Notes: generated from the sequence alone by a model not told the origin. Shown: positions 8,461-16,575, counted from the first letter of the stretch. The stretch is 23,631 bases of DNA from UBA1189 sp964570685 (GCA_964570685.1 CAZMZC010000044.1:1-23631); one strand, 5' to 3'. A program made the numbers and translations.

Positions 8461-8487
8461 CGGCAATAAACAGAAAAGATTTATTGT

Positions 8488-8868
8488 ATGAATAACGACA
8501 ATCCCATAATAAAAGGCATCGGTAACATACCTGAGAAATTCGTTTCAGATGTACGTAATATTATAGAACAGGGTAGATCCAAGGCCTACAGTTCGGTGAA
8601 TAGGGTAATGATAGAGACCTATTGGAATATTGGAAAGCGTATCGTAGAAGAAGAGCAACAAGGAAACGAACGTGCAGAATATGGGAAGATGCTGATAAAA
8701 GACCTGTCCGCAAGACTGACGACTGAGTATGGTAAAGGATATAGCCAACGATACTTAGCATATTTCCGACAGTTTTACCTTACGATACCAGATGTCATGA
8801 TTTTGCAAACGCGTTTGCAAAATCTTTCTTGGTCATATACTAAAATTCAGACTACAACAGCAAACTAA
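8488..8868 (+). pseudogene. Truncated DUF1016 (YhcG-type PD-(D/E)XK nuclease) gene
   Basis: The 126-aa product matches the N-terminal DUF1016_N domain: VRNIIEQGRSKAYSSVNRVMIETYWNIGKRIVEEEQQG, then YGKMLIKDLSARLTTEYGKGYSQRYL. Family members usually run to roughly 340-380 residues and carry the nuclease domain at the C terminus. Here the protein stops shortly after the LSWS motif that precedes that domain, so the catalytic part is missing. The break lies 20 bp before the regulator gene. A perfect 26-bp palindrome (8799-8824) lies just before the break. It may be an inactive remnant or could make a free N-terminal domain. Confidence 0.75.
8799..8824. repeat. Perfect 26-bp palindrome inside the truncated DUF1016 gene
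   Basis: GATTTTGCAAACG is followed directly by its exact reverse complement. It contains the same TTTGCAAA core as the palindrome at 8252-8269, and it sits near the point where DUF1016 homology ends. Confidence 0.85.
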
Positions 8869-8888
8869 ACCTCAGGACTGACCACATC

Positions 8889-10610
8889 ATGAACGCACGC
8901 AATACACTGCCACTGATATTGGCACTGATGATAGCTCTGCTGACGGGCTGCACCAATCGCGCAGCGATAGAGGAGCTTGTATACTTGGAAACACGCATGG
9001 AGGCCAATGCCGACAGCGTGCGCACCGCACTGGCTGCCATGAATGGTAGTAGGCTACGTGGTGAGGCACGTGCCTTGCACGCCCTGCTCTATAGCCAGGC
9101 ACTGGACAAGTGCTACATAGACGTAAATAGCGACTCACTCATCAGCGTGGCAACAAAATATTATCACAACGGGAATAAGCCGTTGCGTGCATTGCAATCC
9201 TTGTACTATCATGGCAGAGTATATGAGAACGCTAATGAGCATAAAAAAGCAATTGAACTTTATACACAGGCAATAGCATATGTGGATAATGTGACCGACT
9301 ACTATATTGTGGGACTGCTTTACGCACACTTGGGACATTTATATCGTAAAGATTACAATTATACACTTGCTTTAGAATATCTGCAAAAATCATTTGATTA
9401 TTATGAATTATCGGGTAGTGAGCGGATGAAATATGTTGCAATAAGAAATATCGGCAGTACCTATCTATATATGGAAGATGCCAAGAATGCAGAGATGTAC
9501 TTAAAGATGGCTTTGGAATGGGGTGTTGAGCATAAAGACAAATCCTTGTGCAGTAGTACTATCACCCATCTTATGCGACTCTATGATGCAATGGGAGAAT
9601 CTGAACGCTTCTTTGAACTCTATAAAAGTAATGCATATGCGATGTATAGTGACGAAATGAACGTAAATAGTTATTTGGCCTATCAGTATGCTTTAATGGG
9701 AGATTTCAAAGCATCTGAAGAATATTTACAGCAAGCATGGCAAAAAGCGAAAAATATAAATGACACAATCATGCTGAATTACCAAGAATATAGAATTCAA
9801 AAGCAACTTGGGAACTATAAACACGCATTGGCAAAGCATGAATTACTATATGGTACTCAGGATTCAATACTTCGCCTTACCCTACAACAACCATTACTAA
9901 CCGCTCAGCGCGACTTCTTCCAGGAACAATCAGAACTGACGGAGGTGAAGCTACAGAAAAGCCGTCAAGCAACATTCTTCATCTGTGTGGTGGCCATACT
10001 GATAATAGCTATCATTATAATAGTATCGCGCACACGCGCGCGCAAGAAACGTGAGGAGCTAGACGGCTACGTGAACCTCACCGAGGACTTGCAACGCTCG
10101 CTATACAACAAGGAGGAGGCGATAAGCCGCATGGGAGCGCAGTTGCAACAGCACGACGAGCAGGCACGCACCATGAGGACACGACTGGCCGACCTCATGC
10201 GCGGACGATACGAACTGCTCAACGAACTCACCAATACCTACTATGAAACCAGCGGAACCAGAAATACCGGCAAGAGCGAAAGCAAGGCCGACCGTGAAGC
10301 CATATACCAGAAGGTGAAGAAGGCCATAGACCACATGGCAGGAAACCGCAAGGAGATGCAGGAGCTGGAGAGCATCGTCAACGAATACTGCGACAATGCC
10401 ATGGCACACATACATGCCGAACTGCCCGAGCTGCCCTACGACGACACCGTACTGCTCTGCTACATCTATGCCGGATTCTCGGCCAAGGCCATACACCTGT
10501 TTACCAAGAACAGCATCTCGAACATCTACTCACGCAAATCGCGCCTGAGAGACCACATCCGACAATCTGACGCACCCCACCGCCAGCAACTGCTGGATAT
10601 GATGCCATAA
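8889..10610 (+). CDS. TPR sensor/regulator with one transmembrane helix
   Basis: This is a 573-aa protein. Its N terminus looks like a lipoprotein signal (LLTGC, Cys21). Residues ~50-330 are helical TPR-type repeats (for example AIELYTQAIAYVDN, ALEYLQKSFDYYEL, AEMYLKMALEWG). A transmembrane helix spans ~362-380 (FFICVVAILIIAIIIIV), with RTRARKKR on its inner side. A coiled coil spans ~385-440. The C terminus, residues ~515-560, has an HTH-like stretch (LLCYIYAGFSAKAIHLFTKNSISNIYSRKSRLRDHI). This is the layout of the Bacteroidales TPR regulator family: periplasmic TPR sensor, membrane helix, cytoplasmic output. The target is unknown. The adjacent peptide operon or its own surroundings are candidates. 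AT-rich codons in the middle third contrast with GC-richer ends. Confidence 0.85.
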   Translation: MNARNTLPLILALMIALLTGCTNRAAIEELVYLETRMEANADSVRTALAAMNGSRLRGEARALHALLYSQALDKCYIDVNSDSLISVATKYYHNGNKPLRALQSLYYHGRVYENANEHKKAIELYTQAIAYVDNVTDYYIVGLLYAHLGHLYRKDYNYTLALEYLQKSFDYYELSGSERMKYVAIRNIGSTYLYMEDAKNAEMYLKMALEWGVEHKDKSLCSSTITHLMRLYDAMGESERFFELYKSNAYAMYSDEMNVNSYLAYQYALMGDFKASEEYLQQAWQKAKNINDTIMLNYQEYRIQKQLGNYKHALAKHELLYGTQDSILRLTLQQPLLTAQRDFFQEQSELTEVKLQKSRQATFFICVVAILIIAIIIIVSRTRARKKREELDGYVNLTEDLQRSLYNKEEAISRMGAQLQQHDEQARTMRTRLADLMRGRYELLNELTNTYYETSGTRNTGKSESKADREAIYQKVKKAIDHMAGNRKEMQELESIVNEYCDNAMAHIHAELPELPYDDTVLLCYIYAGFSAKAIHLFTKNSISNIYSRKSRLRDHIRQSDAPHRQQLLDMMP

Positions 10611-10621
10611 ACGGACACACG

Positions 10622-10750
10622 TTATAAAGAATCCGGCGCATCCTCCATCCGCGCTTCCAACCGCTCCAGCTCACGCATGGAAAGGGTGTTGCCACACCCC
10701 ATGCAGAGGGTGGCAAGCAGCAAGCTATATATCACGGTGCGGAGTTTCAT
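10622..10750 (-). pseudogene. 42-aa lipoprotein, truncated relative of the neighbouring TPR regulator
   Basis: This short minus-strand reading frame starts at 10750 and stops at 10622, with a lipoprotein-like signal (YSLLLATLCMGC). Its tail ELERLEARMEDAPDSL aligns with ELVYLETRMEANADSV (residues 29-44) of the regulator at 8889-10610. It then ends with TAA where the family normally continues into TPR repeats. It has its own well-formed promoter (10776-10808). It is best read as the surviving 5' end of a second regulator gene, facing the intact copy. A functional small lipoprotein cannot be excluded. Confidence 0.6.
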
Positions 10751-10775
10751 AACGTGTATAACTCTTGTTTATGCC

Positions 10776-10808
10776 ACAAAAGTAGAAATAAATTGTGATA
10801 TTACCAAA
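10776..10808 (-). promoter_or_regulatory. Promoter of the 42-aa lipoprotein remnant
   Basis: On the minus strand, TTTG (10808-10805), 21 bp, then TACTTTTG (10783-10776) are perfect Bacteroidetes -33 and -7 boxes. The start codon follows 25 bp downstream. Confidence 0.7.
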
Positions 10809-10944
10809 CTAACCACAACAGCGCATATCCCTGCCGCCCGACGGGGCGCTATCTGTAAATTCCTAATCACACAGAGGCGGAAAGTTTGACAGCACTATCT
10901 CGAAGCAATCATTGGGATGGATATATAGTACTTTTATTTCAATC

Positions 10945-12255
10945 TTATTCTCCTTTAATCAACGACTCAAAGTTAGCACCTCTGATATAGTTGTTCTTGA
11001 CCTTGTTTACAGGAACCTTCTCCAAAAAGCCTCTTTCAACTAATGCATCCAAGTCTAACTTAACGGTAGGATGACTGACGGCAAACCTATTTTGAAGTTC
11101 CTTCACAGTCAAGACAAGTCTCGGATTTTCGTGCAGCAACGAGAGAATCATTGCCTGTCTCTCATTTAGATATCCCAACCTTAGGAAATCCAGTGTTTGT
11201 TGCTGCTGAGACTTCTTGTCAATGTAGCGTTTCAGCTCTTGGAAGGCCAGCTCCAGAGTCCTCAGATGATAGGTAATGAAATATCCTATATCATTGCCAT
11301 CGGCCTCGGCATGTAAATAGGCTTTCTCGTAGCTTGCTTTGGATTTGTAGATTACCCTTGATATGGAAAGGTATTCAGTCAACCAATATCCACTCTTGAG
11401 CATATACCAATAGAATAGTGCTCTGGCTGTTCGTCCGTTGCCGTCAACAAAGGGGTGTACATAGGCTATCATGAAGTGTACAATGATAGCTCTGATAATG
11501 GGATGAATGAACACCCCTCCCTCTGTGTTGTTGAAAAATGCACACAAGGAGTCTACAAAGTCGGGGATATCGGTATAGGTAGGAGGTGTATGCACTACTT
11601 CACCCGTAATACTGTTTCCTACAACGATGTCATCGGTCTCTCTGAACTGCCCCTCATCGGCACTGTTCTCAAGCGTCTTATAGGTCATCAAAGCGTGTAG
11701 CTGCTGCAATAGGTCCTTGGTCAATGGCTCGTCCTTATGCTCCACGATGAAACGGATAGAGACATAGTTGTTATAAATCATCTGTTCGGAACGATTACGG
11801 GGTGATGTCTCTTTTCTCAACATCTCCTTTGCCACCTTTCTTGTGGTAGAGGCACCCTCCATCTGACTTGACGAAATGGCTTCCTCCATCAATGAAGATA
11901 TGAGATACTGTTCCTTGCTCTTGTTAGGGATAAGCGAATTGTTTCCCCATGAGCCGCCAAAGTTCATATCAAAGTAATGACACAAACGTTGCATGCTATT
12001 GGTCAACGAGAAGGAGATATTGTACTTCCTCCAAAGCATATGTCTCTGGAGTAGTCGGCTGAATTTCACACATGCCCACAACTCTGTGGGGGTAATATTT
12101 TCAGCACTCTCGGCAGTCTTTTTGTATTTGACATCAGACCAATACAAGTACCTTTCATTGATTTCGTCAACCAATGCTCTAACCTCGGGCTTATCCATCA
12201 ACTCAATAGCCTTTGCCAGTTGTTCGTTATTGACTTGCGGAGAACTTTCAATCAT
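10945..12255 (-). CDS. Fic family protein with C-terminal winged helix (class II)
   Basis: This is a 436-aa protein. The Fic motif is HPFVDGNGRTAR with catalytic His267, and the N-terminal inhibitory helix carries SSQMEG (residues 129-134, Glu133), which marks a class II, self-inhibited Fic enzyme. Residues ~385-425 form a winged-helix DNA-binding domain (LTVKELQNRFAVSHPTVKLDLDALVERGFLEKV). Fic enzymes transfer AMP from ATP to hydroxyl groups of proteins. The target here is unknown. The DNA-binding domain together with the palindrome array immediately upstream (12293-12478) suggests autoregulation. No Fic antitoxin gene is adjacent, consistent with inhibition in cis. Length is normal for the family. 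Confidence 0.93.
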   Translation of the reverse strand: MIESSPQVNNEQLAKAIELMDKPEVRALVDEINERYLYWSDVKYKKTAESAENITPTELWACVKFSRLLQRHMLWRKYNISFSLTNSMQRLCHYFDMNFGGSWGNNSLIPNKSKEQYLISSLMEEAISSSQMEGASTTRKVAKEMLRKETSPRNRSEQMIYNNYVSIRFIVEHKDEPLTKDLLQQLHALMTYKTLENSADEGQFRETDDIVVGNSITGEVVHTPPTYTDIPDFVDSLCAFFNNTEGGVFIHPIIRAIIVHFMIAYVHPFVDGNGRTARALFYWYMLKSGYWLTEYLSISRVIYKSKASYEKAYLHAEADGNDIGYFITYHLRTLELAFQELKRYIDKKSQQQQTLDFLRLGYLNERQAMILSLLHENPRLVLTVKELQNRFAVSHPTVKLDLDALVERGFLEKVPVNKVKNNYIRGANFESLIKGE

Positions 12256-12273
12256 ACTATTCTATTTGGGAGG

Positions 12274-12281
12274 TAAAGGTA
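12274..12281 (-). promoter_or_regulatory. Probable -7 box of the fic gene
   Basis: TACCTTTA on the minus strand lies 18 bp before the start codon and differs from TAnnTTTG by the last base. No clear TTTG lies 19-21 bp upstream. The nearest palindromic site begins 11 bp further upstream and occupies the space where a -33 box would be. Confidence 0.45.
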
Positions 12282-12292
12282 ACACAAATTCT

Positions 12293-12478
12293 TGTAAAAT
12301 CTTCAAGTTTCTACAAGAAATTGCAAGAAATCGCCGAAATTCCTGTAAATTCTTCAAGTTTCTACAAAAAATTACGGGATTTGGGTGCGTATATTCAAGA
12401 AAACCTCTCAAAAATACAATTAAAACTCGTAGATTCTATAAGTTTCTACAACGCCTAAAATTGTAAAGTCTCTTTACA
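12293..12478. repeat. Array of TGTA...TACA palindromic sites upstream of fic
   Basis: Three 23-bp imperfect palindromes lie at 12293-12315, 12344-12366 and 12428-12450, of the form (T/C)GTA, five bases, CTTCAAG or a variant, three bases, CTACA. The first two are identical at 22 of 23 positions. A fourth, perfect inverted repeat (TGTAAAG, TCT, CTTTACA) lies at 12462-12478. Spacings are 51, 84 and 34 bp. They look like operators for a dimeric regulator, with the Fic winged-helix domain as the nearest candidate. Confidence 0.7.
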
Positions 12479-12507
12479 CACGGAGAGGGGACGAAGAACC
12501 ATCACAC

Positions 12508-12543
12508 AAAAGCGAATAAGGCATCCCATCCCTATCCGCTTTT
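12508..12543. terminator. Possible bidirectional hairpin with A/T tails
   Basis: AAAAGCGAATAAGG (from 12508) pairs with CCCTATCCGCTTTT (to 12543). Read as minus-strand RNA, the two mismatches become G-U pairs. The arms carry A-runs on one side and T-runs on the other. It could end transcripts from either direction between fic and abi. Confidence 0.4.
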
Positions 12544-12571
12544 TGAATACAGCTCCTCAAGAACCTACCTA

Positions 12572-12609
12572 TAAAACGACTCAAGCCCGAACGGCAAGGT
12601 TCGGACTTG
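12572..12609 (-). terminator. Terminator-like hairpin downstream of the abi gene
   Basis: On the minus strand, CAAGTCCGAAC (12609-12599), a 6-nt loop, and GTTCGGGCTTG (12592-12582) form an 11-bp stem with one G-U pair, followed by a short TCGTTTTAT tract. It lies about 145 bp after the abi stop codon. I see no gene in 12610-12754. Confidence 0.5.
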
Positions 12610-12754
12610 AAACTGTTCTGTTTAACGTGCAAAGTTGCGATTGAGCAAGTGCAAAGACTGCTTGCAGGCTCTGCCGAGCGTGAGCAATTTCGCTAATAGC
12701 AAGGCACTGCGACTATGGCTGTGGATTACACGATTTCGTACTGCAAAGGTCTTA

Positions 12755-13651
12755 TTATTTCCACAAAGGCTCCTCTTCCCAATTCTTAGGAAATCCCATG
12801 GCGGCGATGTCTACATTGGGAAAATCAGAAAGTAACTTCTTCAGATGCATTTTCATATCGTTGCCTGGAGATATAATATCAACAAACCATTTCAGGATGC
12901 ATATATTGTAGAATATACGATTAGGACTAATAGTTGTGGTTATCCATGGCCGTTTCTGTTTCTTAATCAGCATAGGTAAAATGGCATTCTCCTTATTCCA
13001 AACTCTTGAATGGTGACAACAAGAGTTTCTTGTGAGCGTAATAATGGTTATCCACGAGCTGAACACGGGTACAGGTAAAGAGAAGCGTGCTGCTATCTTT
13101 TTTCGCAAAGCATTATCCGCAAGATTCTCATAGATACGCGTTACTACACCTAAGGGAAGAATCTCTACCAGCATCCAGGCTGGCGGATAGTCGTTGCTAT
13201 ACTTCTCCTTGAAATGTTTGATGAAATCTTCTTTCGAACTCTTCAGTTCCTTGTCCACCAATGCCATCGTTTTTCTGAACTTGTCTTCGTTGGCAAATAT
13301 GGCGGTATCGGTCATCCAGAAGATATTACCCGTTTCCTCTGATACCATATTAGCAATGGTGCTACGCAGAGCAACTTCAATCTTTTCTATCTCATTGAAG
13401 AGAAAAACACGCAATTTCTTGTCGAAACGATATAGACTCCACGCACTACTGAACCGACTGCCCTGCTTAAACAAATGATTCTCCTTTGGCTGCGTGAGGA
13501 ACGGATACAAATATGCACTGAACCGGTAGTATCCTATATTCTTGAGGATATCAGCTGCTTGCTCTTGATTGTCGACATCCAGGCCACGCTCTCGAAGGAT
13601 GCCAACGATGACATTGGTTGCGGTATACGATTTTTCAAAGTTTATCGCCAT
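12755..13651 (-). CDS. Abi_2 family protein (AbiD/AbiF-like, HEPN type)
   Basis: This is a 298-aa protein. The N terminus has the Abi_2 signature (ILRERGLDVDNQEQAADILKNIGYYRFSAYLYPF), then YRFDKKLRVFLFNEIEKIEVALRS. The conserved C-terminal stretch WITIITLTRNSCCHHSRVWNKE contains an R-x4-H motif (Arg208-His213), as in HEPN RNases. Related lactococcal AbiD/AbiF proteins stop phage growth by abortive infection. The gene looks intact and of normal length. It stands alone under its own strong promoter, next to fic and near a nuclease remnant, which fits a small defence-rich patch. Confidence 0.88.
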   Translation of the reverse strand: MAINFEKSYTATNVIVGILRERGLDVDNQEQAADILKNIGYYRFSAYLYPFLTQPKENHLFKQGSRFSSAWSLYRFDKKLRVFLFNEIEKIEVALRSTIANMVSEETGNIFWMTDTAIFANEDKFRKTMALVDKELKSSKEDFIKHFKEKYSNDYPPAWMLVEILPLGVVTRIYENLADNALRKKIAARFSLPVPVFSSWITIITLTRNSCCHHSRVWNKENAILPMLIKKQKRPWITTTISPNRIFYNICILKWFVDIISPGNDMKMHLKKLLSDFPNVDIAAMGFPKNWEEEPLWK

Positions 13652-13720
13652 GATGGTATATATAAAAAAAAACGACCCCCGATTTGAGCATTATTAAGAG
13701 GCTTGGGGGTTCTAGTGCTG

Positions 13721-13752
13721 CAAAGGTAGAGAATCTTTTCCTATCTGCCAAA
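13721..13752 (-). promoter_or_regulatory. Promoter of the abi gene
   Basis: On the minus strand, TTTG (13752-13749), 20 bp, then TACCTTTG (13728-13721) match both Bacteroidetes boxes perfectly. The leader before the start codon is about 65 nt. Confidence 0.8.
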
Positions 13753-13840
13753 TATTTAACGAGAAATATGAGACAAGGTTTAATGTTGTGCTGGGGAGTA
13801 TTGGCTCAAGTGAAGGTGAACATTTATTCCAACACAGTAA

Positions 13841-13887
13841 AAAAAAAAACAAAAAAAAATCCCCGCGAACTTCACAGCCAGCGGGGA
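13841..13887 (-). terminator. Intrinsic terminator of the DUF3987-DUF4248 operon
   Basis: On the minus strand, TCCCCGC (13887-13881), a 14-nt loop, and GCGGGGA (13866-13860) form a GC-rich stem followed by two T-runs of nine or more bases (13859-13841). It lies 46 bp after the DUF4248 stop codon and closes the long minus-strand operon. Confidence 0.88.
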
Positions 13888-13933
13888 GGAACAATCATAT
13901 TAATTATGAAAAACAGAAGAACAATCTTTAGTG

Positions 13934-14152
13934 TTACGGGTCGCCCAAGTAGTGTATGATGGTCTTCACCTGCGCCCGCGTGAAGATGCGGTCGCCCTCC
14001 TTGTAGCCTTGCTTCTGTAATGCGCTCCACAGGCCGCGCGTGCGGTGGAGGTCTCTGTTGAAGAGGCGGACTGCGGTACTATACTCCCTGTCGGGATAAT
14101 ACTCCTCGGCCAATTCGCCGAAGCCGTAGGTGGTGATATTAAATCGTGCCAT
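13934..14152 (-). CDS. DUF4248 family small protein
   Basis: This is a 72-aa protein (FNITTYGFGELAEEYYP..., STAVRLFNRDLHRTRGLWSALQKQGY..., FTRAQVKTIIHYLGDP). It matches my recollection of DUF4248, a short helical Bacteroidales family regularly found beside BT4734-like/DUF3987 genes and HU-HIG proteins. The helical pattern is winged-helix-like, but function is unknown. It is the last gene of the operon, 65 bp after the DUF3987 stop, with T-rich repeats (TTTTTAAG type) in the gap and a strong terminator after it. Confidence 0.8.
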   Translation of the reverse strand: MARFNITTYGFGELAEEYYPDREYSTAVRLFNRDLHRTRGLWSALQKQGYKEGDRIFTRAQVKTIIHYLGDP

Positions 14153-14206
14153 GTGAGTTTTTAAGTTTTTGAGTTTTTTAAGTTTTTTAAGCTCTGCAGA
14201 GTGCGC

Positions 14207-14235
14207 ATATTAATTGACTACTGACTACTGACTAC
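14207..14235 (+). repeat. 29-bp repeat with three TGACTAC heptamers, left copy
   Basis: ATATTAAT followed by three heptamers (TGACTAC, 14215-14235). An exact inverted copy lies at 19514-19542, and a further three-heptamer run at 19681-19701. The DUF3987 stop codon (14218-14220) lies inside it. Confidence 0.85.
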
Positions 14236-16575
14236 CTTTATATACAGGCCCCGAGAATCATCCCGCGACACAAGACCACGCTTTACCCAATTAGAGATAG
14301 CCATCTTCGGGTCGGGCTTCATGCCTTGCGCGATGCGCAGGGCGCGTACATCATCGCGCGTGAACTCCTGCGGCAGCAGGGGGAGCAGTCCTACGGGGCC
14401 GCGCTGCAAGGCAGCACGCTCGCCCTCGATATCGCTTCGCAGCATGTCGCGGAAGAAGCGCATCTTGCACCAAAGGTCGTACTTGACCGACCACGTGGCA
14501 AAGCGCTCTATCTCCTCGCTCCACTGGCAGCCGTTCATCACGTAGAGCAGCATGGCGCGGAAGAAGCCCATGAGGATGCCGCGCCTCGACATGCGGGCAT
14601 AGCCGCTGTCCTCGGCTTCGCGGGCGAAGGTGAGCAGTTCCTTGTTTATGATGCGCACCCATGCCACGGCTTCGGGGCATACGAGCGTGCCCGTGCAGGT
14701 CTCTATGCGGTCAATATAGGGCTGCAGCTGGTCGGCACAGTTCTCGGCATATTGCTCGTATACGGGGAACTCCTCGCTGTAGACATCCTCCTCGCTCTCG
14801 GGGATGGTGGCGAAGGAGAGACGCGAGAGGGTACCGTCGGCAATGTTCTTGGCAAAGTATTTGCGCACGCGCTGCACGGTAGACGAGGCGTTCCAGTTCC
14901 AGCGCACGCGCACCATGGCATTCACGGCATTGGCCGCCACGCGCACCTGCCCATACTCGCCGCAGTCGAATGCCAGTCGCAGCACGGCACTCACCATATT
15001 GGCCGTGCCATTGGTGCGCAGGGCATTGAGCAGTTCCACCTCATCCATGCGGGTGTAGAGGAAGTGGCCGTCGGCATCGCTGAGGCGCTGCACGAAGGCG
15101 GCATTCGTCATGTCGGGCGGCAGTATCTGCACGCACAGCCCCTTGGGGCGCTCGGGCTTGTCCTGCGTGGTGGAGATGATGGCGCACTTCTCCTTCCACT
15201 CGCGCTCGCGGTTGAGCGACACTTCGTCGCGTGCCTTCAGCGGGGCGAGGATGTGGTCGATGGGCTTGTTCACCGCGCTCTTACCTGCCGACTGCTCGGC
15301 CACGAGGATATTCATGAAGGTGGGCTCGTAGTCGCGCCCGTCGGCATAGACGAGGTGCATGTCCTTAACGTAGGCTCCGAAGGCAGGGAACACCGCCATG
15401 GCCGCTGCCGCACGCATGCGTTCGGGGATGCGCTCCACGAGCAGGCTCACGGGCTGAGGGAGCACTTCGGGCAACTGCGGAGGCGCAGCCTCGTGCGCTG
15501 CCGCTCCCTCTTGATGAGCGACGGCGTCGCTGACCTTCAAAGCCCGTGCCAAGGTCTCGGGCATCTCGCGGCTCATGGGCCGGTTCACGGCGCTCTGCAC
15601 CGTGGTGCGGTGCTTCTGCGGGTCTTCGCCGTAGGTGGGCAGCACGGTGGCTATCCATGCGGCATCGTCGTTGCAGATGTAGCGCAGGTTGCAGGCCATG
15701 GTGAAGATGAAGCTATTCCTTGCGCCATGCTCGGGGCGGCCGCCCAGCTGCTCTTCGAGCCTCGCTACAATCTCCGAGTACGGCACTCCGTTGTACTCCG
15801 TGTCATACTCCTGCGCGGCTTCGCCTTGCGGGGCAGGCGCAGGCGCCACGCTCTGCGAGGCCACTGCGAGCGGCTGCTGGAATACGGAGCCGTCGGGGTA
15901 GTCGCTGGCCTCGGGCAACTCCCCGAAGAGCAGCGAGGGGTTGTAGTAGAGGATTTCGCGCTGCATGGGCGCGAAGGAGATGCGCGAGATGTCCTTGCAG
16001 GCGGGGTCGGGCTTGATGCCTATGGCAGCGAGGGTCAGCGCCTCGCACCACTCATACTGCGCTTGCTCTATGCTCTTGCCTGCGGGGCGCTTCACCACCA
16101 CGCGCAAGCCGTCGCCACTGGGCGTGATGTGGGCAAGGGCGATATAGGCAGACATGTCCACCTTGGCCTCCGTGTAAGCATTCACGATATACTCCCATAG
16201 CTTCACGGGAGTGTCAATTGCCGCGCTCGTCGGGGTCTTCCCCCCTTGGGGGGATAAGAGGGGGGCTTGTGCTTGGTCGGGCACATGGTCAAAGTCGAGC
16301 ATCAGTAGCCCCGTGGGGCGCATGAATTCTATGCGGCGCGAGCCGAGGGGCTTCACCCCCTGCTCCTCGCACTGGTGCAGGTAGGCCTTGTACTTGTCCC
16401 TGTCGAGCACGCCCATGTAGGTGAGGGCGGGCAGCTTGGCCTTGGCCTTGGCATCGCCTGTGCGGTGCGCGAGGATGAGTTTCTCGGTCTGCAGGCTCTG
16501 AGTGAGCACGCCGAACTGCTGTGCATCGCACGGCTTCAGCGTCTTGTCGAATGCGTTGTTTACGTAGTTGATCAT
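14218..16575 (-). CDS. BT4734-like / DUF3987 (VirE-type primase-helicase-like) protein
   Basis: This is a 785-aa protein. Residues ~35-230 match the BT4734-like N-terminal domain (YMGVLDRDKYKAYLHQCE, GLLMLDFDHVPD, ALAHITPSGDGLRVVVKR), a primase-like fold. Residues ~260-345 resemble the VirE helical part. Residues ~375-700 match DUF3987, with a P-loop AEQSAGKS (426-433) and LYTRMDEVELL (~506-516), a likely Walker B region. Such proteins occur in Bacteroidales mobile and accessory modules. Their reaction is not known. Residues ~101-116 (APLLSPQGGK) come from a C6-TT-G6 palindrome inserted in frame between domains. The TAG stop lies inside a heptamer repeat. The start at 16575 overlaps the edge of an intergenic repeat. 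Confidence 0.85.
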   Translation of the reverse strand: MINYVNNAFDKTLKPCDAQQFGVLTQSLQTEKLILAHRTGDAKAKAKLPALTYMGVLDRDKYKAYLHQCEEQGVKPLGSRRIEFMRPTGLLMLDFDHVPDQAQAPLLSPQGGKTPTSAAIDTPVKLWEYIVNAYTEAKVDMSAYIALAHITPSGDGLRVVVKRPAGKSIEQAQYEWCEALTLAAIGIKPDPACKDISRISFAPMQREILYYNPSLLFGELPEASDYPDGSVFQQPLAVASQSVAPAPAPQGEAAQEYDTEYNGVPYSEIVARLEEQLGGRPEHGARNSFIFTMACNLRYICNDDAAWIATVLPTYGEDPQKHRTTVQSAVNRPMSREMPETLARALKVSDAVAHQEGAAAHEAAPPQLPEVLPQPVSLLVERIPERMRAAAAMAVFPAFGAYVKDMHLVYADGRDYEPTFMNILVAEQSAGKSAVNKPIDHILAPLKARDEVSLNREREWKEKCAIISTTQDKPERPKGLCVQILPPDMTNAAFVQRLSDADGHFLYTRMDEVELLNALRTNGTANMVSAVLRLAFDCGEYGQVRVAANAVNAMVRVRWNWNASSTVQRVRKYFAKNIADGTLSRLSFATIPESEEDVYSEEFPVYEQYAENCADQLQPYIDRIETCTGTLVCPEAVAWVRIINKELLTFAREAEDSGYARMSRRGILMGFFRAMLLYVMNGCQWSEEIERFATWSVKYDLWCKMRFFRDMLRSDIEGERAALQRGPVGLLPLLPQEFTRDDVRALRIAQGMKPDPKMAISNWVKRGLVSRDDSRGLYIKVVSSQ

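Larger units (their letters stand above)
8152..8487. promoter_or_regulatory. Divergent regulatory region of the peptide operon and the DUF1016 gene
   Basis: This 336-bp gene-free stretch holds the two opposing promoters listed separately. It also has an 18-bp palindrome at 8252-8269 (TTGCAAAG, GT, CTTTGCAA), a 10-bp palindrome CCTTGCAAGG at 8313-8322, and two direct repeats of the form TGCAAGGTGG...ATGGGCA starting at 8316 and 8364, 48 bp apart. The 18-bp palindrome lies 20 bp upstream of the -33 box of the peptide operon, a place suited to an activator or repressor. The regulator is unknown. Confidence 0.6.

Noticed and set aside
12293..12478. CRISPR-like repeats upstream of fic
   Set aside because: Spacing is uneven (51, 84, 34 bp), the units are palindromic operator-size sites, and no cas genes are nearby.
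14326..16200. 624-aa open frame on the plus strand
   Set aside because: It is antisense to the DUF3987 gene, His/Gly/Ala-rich and without domain motifs; it arises from GC-rich codon bias of the real gene.
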